Origin: JALZAQ01 sp038253885
GTDB taxonomy: Bacteria; Gemmatimonadota; Gemmatimonadetes; Gemmatimonadales; Gemmatimonadaceae
Length of the DNA stretch: 16,426 nt
Assembly (NCBI GenBank): GCA_038253885.1
Contig: JBBSGP010000056.1
Span: 1-16,426 of the forward strand
Direction of reading: 5' to 3'
Shown in pieces: positions 13,422-16,426 of the stretch. The position numbers and the translations under genes were made by a program. The notes under the pieces are model-generated. The model searched no databases, was not told the DNA's origin, and saw only the letters and a list, made by a program, of their open reading frames with translations. How positions within the stretch are numbered: the first letter of the stretch is position 1; every line of letters begins with the position of its first letter.

Positions 13422-14208
13422 GGGCGCCCTGCACGTGCACAGCGTCTACTCCGACGGTGAGCTGACGCTTGGCGAGCTGCGCGAGCGCTTTCTTCGCGCC
13501 GGATGCGATTTCGCGTGCGTCACCGACCATGCCGACGCTTTCGACGATGAGCGCGTCCGGGCGTACGAACGCGAGTGCGACAGCCTGTCGGACGATCGCT
13601 TTCGGTTCTTGGCTGGCCTGGAGTTCGGATGCCTCCGCCACATGCACATCGTCGGCTATGGCGTAACGAGCCTGACCGATAGCGCCGACCCCGAATGGGT
13701 GATAGACCACATCGCTCGCGCCGGCGGGGTGTCGGTCATCGCCCACCCGGCGTCCAACGCTTTCGAGTGGATCGAGAGCTTCGCGACGTTGCCAAACGGG
13801 GTGGAGGTGTGGAACTCGAAGTACGATGGGCGCTATGCACCGCGGCCCGCGACGTTCGCAGTGGTGGGACGGCTGAGGCTGCGTCGCCCCGATCTGCGCG
13901 CGTTCTACGGCATGGATTTCCACTGGCGCACGCAGTTCTCCGGCCTGTTCACGCTCGTGGATGCCCCCGACGCGTCGCGTGCCGCGGTTCTGTCGGCGCT
14001 GGCACGCGGCGACTACGTCGGCCTCAAGGATGGCCTCGAGCTTCCATCGAGCGGGGCGGTTCCCGAGGCACTGCTGGCGCGCTTCGGTCGGATCCACGGG
14101 CGGTCAGCCCGCGTGCGGGCGCTGCTCAAATCGGTGAGACGCTTGAGTGGCCGTGTGGGAGCCACCATTCCGGCGCCGGTGAAGGCTCAGCTGCGACGCC
14201 TGTTCTGA
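13414..14208 (+). CDS. PHP-domain metal-dependent phosphoesterase
   Basis: 264 residues from GTG at 13414. The PHP metal-binding signatures are present in order: HVHSVYSDG (His7, His9, Asp14), TDHAD (Asp38, His39), Glu70 in LEFG, His78 in HMHIVGYG, His111 in AHPAS, and GMDFH (Asp168, His170). This nearly complete set points to an active di- or tri-metal phosphoesterase of the histidinol-phosphatase/YciV type, although the substrate is unknown. Homology begins at residue 5, and GGGAAG lies just before the GTG, so the longer ATG start at 13366 is less likely. It overlaps the ATP-grasp gene by eight bases and the next deacetylase by one base (TGATG), so the three proteins are probably made in fixed proportion. 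A role in clearing a phosphorylated intermediate of the pathway is inference. Confidence 0.83.
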   Translation: MLKGALHVHSVYSDGELTLGELRERFLRAGCDFACVTDHADAFDDERVRAYERECDSLSDDRFRFLAGLEFGCLRHMHIVGYGVTSLTDSADPEWVIDHIARAGGVSVIAHPASNAFEWIESFATLPNGVEVWNSKYDGRYAPRPATFAVVGRLRLRRPDLRAFYGMDFHWRTQFSGLFTLVDAPDASRAAVLSALARGDYVGLKDGLELPSSGAVPEALLARFGRIHGRSARVRALLKSVRRLSGRVGATIPAPVKAQLRRLF

Positions 14209-14987
14209 TGAGCGGCGGCTTCGTCATCCTGATGTATCACGAGCTGGAGCTGCCCGCTCGCGATCTCTGCGAGTCGGGGGCGGGTTATCGCCGCTACGCC
14301 GTAACAGCCGCGGACTTTCGCGCTCAGCTCGCGCGACTGGACGAGCGAGCGGCTCGAGCCACCGGTGTGTCGGAGGCGCTCGCCGGAGCGCCGCTGTCGC
14401 CGACGGTCGCGATCACATTCGATGACGGCTGCGAGACCGACCTCATCGCGGCCGCGCCGGCACTCGTGGAGAGGGGGTGTGGCGCTACCTTCTACGTGAC
14501 GGCGGGCCGACTGGGCCAGCGCGGTCATCTCGACGCGCGACAGCTCCGGGAGCTGGGCGATCTCGGCTTCGAGATCGGCTGTCATTCGATGACTCATGCC
14601 TACCTGGCGGGACTGTCGCCGGCGCGGCTCGAGGAAGAGATCGGAGCATCGAAGGACCACCTCGAGTGTGTGACGGGCCGGCGAGTGATCTCGCTCTCCT
14701 GTCCGGGCGGTCGATGGAGTCGGCGCGTGGCCGACGCGGCGCGGGCACGCGGCTACGAATCCGTGGCGACGAGCCGGATCGGCACCGTGTCGCCGCAGGC
14801 CGATGCCTTCGATCTGCCGCGGGTGGCCATCATGCGTGACATGTCAGTGGCGGACGTCGAGGCGGTGACGCGCGCACACGGCTTGCGGGCGCGCCGCGTC
14901 CGGGCGGCAGCCCTCGATGCCGCCAAGCGAGTGCTCGGCGATACGGCGTACGAACGCCTGCGGTCGACCGCATTGGGCTCGGGCTGA
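14208..14987 (+). CDS. Polysaccharide deacetylase (NodB/CE4 domain), copy 2
   Basis: 259 residues, the compact single-domain size. It opens with FVILMYHELE. Motif 1 TFDDG is at 70-74 (Asp72, Asp73). Motif 2 CHSMTH gives His126 and His130. The motif 3 region SCPGGRWS follows near 165, with an arginine where CE4 enzymes use it. All catalytic features are intact. The start is fixed by the TGATG overlap with the PHP stop; a longer reading of the same frame upstream lies entirely within the PHP gene and is not coding. No signal peptide is seen, so it probably acts in the cytoplasm. It differs clearly from the first deacetylase (no long insert between motifs 1 and 2), so the two are not a recent duplication and may act on different acetyl groups. 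Confidence 0.87.
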   Translation: MSGGFVILMYHELELPARDLCESGAGYRRYAVTAADFRAQLARLDERAARATGVSEALAGAPLSPTVAITFDDGCETDLIAAAPALVERGCGATFYVTAGRLGQRGHLDARQLRELGDLGFEIGCHSMTHAYLAGLSPARLEEEIGASKDHLECVTGRRVISLSCPGGRWSRRVADAARARGYESVATSRIGTVSPQADAFDLPRVAIMRDMSVADVEAVTRAHGLRARRVRAAALDAAKRVLGDTAYERLRSTALGSG

Positions 14988-14991
14988 GCTA

Positions 14992-16086
14992 TTGCGCGTT
15001 CTCCTTCTGGGTCCCTATCCACCACCTCATGGAGGTGTGCAGACGCACCTCGTCTCACTTCGGCGTGCTCTGCTGGACCGCGGCATCCCGTGCACGGTGG
15101 TCAACATCACACGGCACCGGCGCGCCGACGCGGATGGAGTGTACTACCCGAAAAATACGCTGCAGCTGCTGAGACTGCTGCGGAAGCTTCCGAGCGACGT
15201 GATCCATCTTCAACTGGGAGGCAATCTGTCCACCCGCCTCCTCGGGCTCGCCTGGGTGTGCTCTCTGCTGCCTCGCAGAAAAACGGTGCTCACCTTTCAT
15301 TCGGGTGGATATCCTTCATCGGACGAAGGGCGAGCTGCCAGCCCCCGCACGTTGCACGGTGTGGTGCTGCGGCGTCTCGATCATCTCATCGGTGTCAACG
15401 CGGAGATCGTGGCGTTCTTTCGCCGGCTCGGCTGCGCCCCCGAGCGGGTGAGCTTGATCCTGCCGCACGCCGTCGATCTCGCACGTCGCGGGACTGGGTC
15501 CGAACAAGGCCCCGATGTTGCCCTGCCCAACGACCTGCGGCGATTCTTCGATTCCCACAGGCCGAACATCCTCTCAGTGGGCGGGTTGGAGCCGGAGTAC
15601 GATGTCTCCCTTCAGCTGTCCCTCCTGACCGAGCTGCGGCGATCGCACCCGAGTGCCGGCCTCATCATCATTGGACCGGGGAGCCTCGAGGCGAAGCTGC
15701 GCGAGCACATCGCGGCCATGCCTGATGCCGAACACGTGCGGCTCTGCGGGGACGTGCCCCACGCCGATACGCTCCGGGCAATGGCGAGCAGCGACATCGT
15801 CCTCCGCACCACACTCTACGATGGCGATTCCATCTCCGTGCGCGAGGCCCTTCACCTCGGCGTGCCCGTCCTGGCGACCGACAACGGTATGCGCCCGCGG
15901 GGAGTGCGGCTCTTTCCCGTTGGGGATCTGCATGGCCTGCTTCGACTGGTACTTCACACGTTGAATGAGCCGGCCCAACCATGCGCGGGACATGGCGGCA
16001 ACGACGGAAGAGAAAACATCGCCGCTGTCTTGGCACTCTACGAACGGCTCATCTCCGGGGGATTCGCCGGTCGCAGAGAATCCTGA
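14992..16086 (+). CDS. GT4-family glycosyltransferase, copy 2
   Basis: 364 residues from TTG at 14992, four bases after the deacetylase stop; the encoded start (L/M)RVLLLGPYPPPHGGVQTH is the usual GT4 N-terminus. The frame stays open upstream to an ATG at 14917, but that would overlap the deacetylase by 71 bases and add non-conserved residues. The ribosome-binding site is weak. The first half contains VIHLQLGGNL and TVLTFHSGGYPSS. The second half has ILSVGGLEPEYD, LIIIGPGSLE, and TLYDGDSISVREALHLGVPVLATDNG with the conserved Glu285, all normal for retaining GT-B enzymes. It is probably a peripheral cytosolic enzyme that adds a sugar to the lipid-linked repeat. It is the last gene of the cluster; the next gene is convergent. 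Confidence 0.86.
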   Translation: MRVLLLGPYPPPHGGVQTHLVSLRRALLDRGIPCTVVNITRHRRADADGVYYPKNTLQLLRLLRKLPSDVIHLQLGGNLSTRLLGLAWVCSLLPRRKTVLTFHSGGYPSSDEGRAASPRTLHGVVLRRLDHLIGVNAEIVAFFRRLGCAPERVSLILPHAVDLARRGTGSEQGPDVALPNDLRRFFDSHRPNILSVGGLEPEYDVSLQLSLLTELRRSHPSAGLIIIGPGSLEAKLREHIAAMPDAEHVRLCGDVPHADTLRAMASSDIVLRTTLYDGDSISVREALHLGVPVLATDNGMRPRGVRLFPVGDLHGLLRLVLHTLNEPAQPCAGHGGNDGRENIAAVLALYERLISGGFAGRRES

Positions 16087-16168
16087 CGCGACTACCCCGG
16101 AGCGCGCCAGTGCTGGAGGAAACAGATCCGCAGCATGGGCTCGATCGGCATCGACAGCCGCCCCCGGC

Positions 16169-16190
16169 GCGGCCGCAGGGAGTGCGGCGC
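16169..16190. terminator. Possible hairpin between convergent genes
   Basis: CCGCA (16173-16177) pairs with TGCGG (16183-16187) around GGGAG. The stem extends by G16172:C16188 and, across a one-base bulge, by C16170:G16189 and G16169:C16190. It lies in the 147-base gap between the convergent GT4 and beta-helix genes, where a terminator is expected. There is no U-tract in either direction, so this is weak. Confidence 0.2.
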
Positions 16191-16233
16191 CAAAGCTTCT
16201 AATTCGTCGGGCTATGCTGGCACGGTCGCGTCC

Positions 16234-16426
16234 TTAGGGGAGGACGACTCCGCGGGTGGCGGTGGCGACGGCGTCGACATCGGCACCGAGGTCCTTGCCG
16301 TCCGTGCCGGCGTTGCGGTAGGGGCTACCGGCGGTGAGGTGGAAGTCGCCGCCGGCAAAGTTCAGAAAGCCGACCGCGCTCGCACTCGTCGGGAAGAAGT
16401 TGCCGGAGGGATACGTCCCGTTACTC
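16234..16426 (-). CDS. Right-handed parallel beta-helix repeat protein, C-terminal fragment (cut by window edge)
   Basis: An open minus-strand frame enters from the right edge and ends at a TAA (complement of 16234-16236), giving 63 visible residues. It contains GFLNFAGGDFHLTAGSPYRN, AGTDGKDLGADVDAV and ends GVVLP. The pattern 'v.f..gdfhLtagSPyrnaGtDGkDlGADvdav' is the typical C-terminal cap of secreted pectate-lyase-like beta-helix proteins. Such proteins bind, cleave or epimerise polysaccharides; the visible part is outside any active site, so function cannot be told. It is convergent with the polysaccharide operon and separately transcribed. No start codon is in the window. Confidence 0.7.
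   Translation of the reverse strand, partial: SNGTYPSGNFFPTSASAVGFLNFAGGDFHLTAGSPYRNAGTDGKDLGADVDAVATATRGVVLP

Noticed and set aside
13695..14207. N-terminal extension of the second deacetylase to a 430-residue protein.
   Set aside because: The extension lies inside the PHP gene in another frame and has no recognisable content. The NodB homology begins right after the TGATG start at 14208.
14917..14991. ATG start at 14917 for the last glycosyltransferase.
   Set aside because: It would overlap the deacetylase by 71 bases and add residues before the conserved RVLLLGPYPPP start. TTG at 14992 is preferred, though its ribosome-binding site is weak.
1..16426. tRNA or rRNA genes, CRISPR arrays, phage or integron attachment sites.
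   Set aside because: No cloverleaf, no regularly spaced direct repeats and no integrase or att-like core were seen on reading both strands.

Overview
This GC-rich window carries one long plus-strand gene cluster for building and modifying a surface polysaccharide (about 695 to 16086), interrupted once by a complete IS630-family insertion sequence. The composition, the many coupled start/stop overlaps and the GTG/TTG starts suggest a high-GC, probably Gram-negative, environmental bacterium such as Gemmatimonadota, Acidobacteriota or Rokubacteria-like lineages. This placement is a guess from style: the window has no rRNA or other taxonomic marker.

Layout. Positions 1-437 hold the decayed 3' end of a protein resembling the C-terminal part of membrane glycosyltransferases of the GT39/ArnT type, split over three reading frames and closed by a GC hairpin. 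Positions 438-694 are non-coding and contain a strikingly structured leader (586-676) just before the first intact gene. The cluster then runs: NAD-dependent sugar-nucleotide epimerase (695-1699); membrane GT2 glycosyltransferase (1744-2880); IS630 element (2880-3998, transposase on the minus strand); NodB-type deacetylase 1 (4004-5062); heparinase II/III-like lyase (5059-7560); asparagine-synthetase-like amidotransferase (7567-9561); AlgD-like GDP-mannose 6-dehydrogenase (9590-10912); GT4 glycosyltransferase (10921-12183); ATP-grasp ligase (12180-13421); PHP phosphoesterase (13414-14208); NodB-type deacetylase 2 (14208-14987); second GT4 glycosyltransferase (14992-16086). A convergent minus-strand gene, the 3' end of a parallel beta-helix protein, enters from the right edge (16234-16426) and marks the end of the operon.

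How the genes may work together (inference). The epimerase and the dehydrogenase supply an epimerised (HexNAc-type) sugar nucleotide and a uronic-acid sugar nucleotide, probably GDP-mannuronate. Three glycosyltransferases assemble the repeat. Two deacetylases, the amidotransferase and the ATP-grasp/PHP pair could decorate it (free amine, uronamide, amide-linked substituent). The lyase-fold protein could trim or edit a uronic-acid polymer. No flippase, polymerase, export channel, chain-length regulator or initiating phosphoglycosyltransferase is present, so those parts must lie elsewhere. None of the modifying enzymes shows a clear signal peptide, which points to modification on the cytoplasmic side.

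The most notable observations are the structured leader before the epimerase, the IS630 insertion that landed exactly in a stop codon and rebuilt it, the AlgD/amidotransferase/lyase combination suggesting an amidated uronic-acid polymer, and the translationally coupled ATP-grasp/PHP pair of unknown chemistry.
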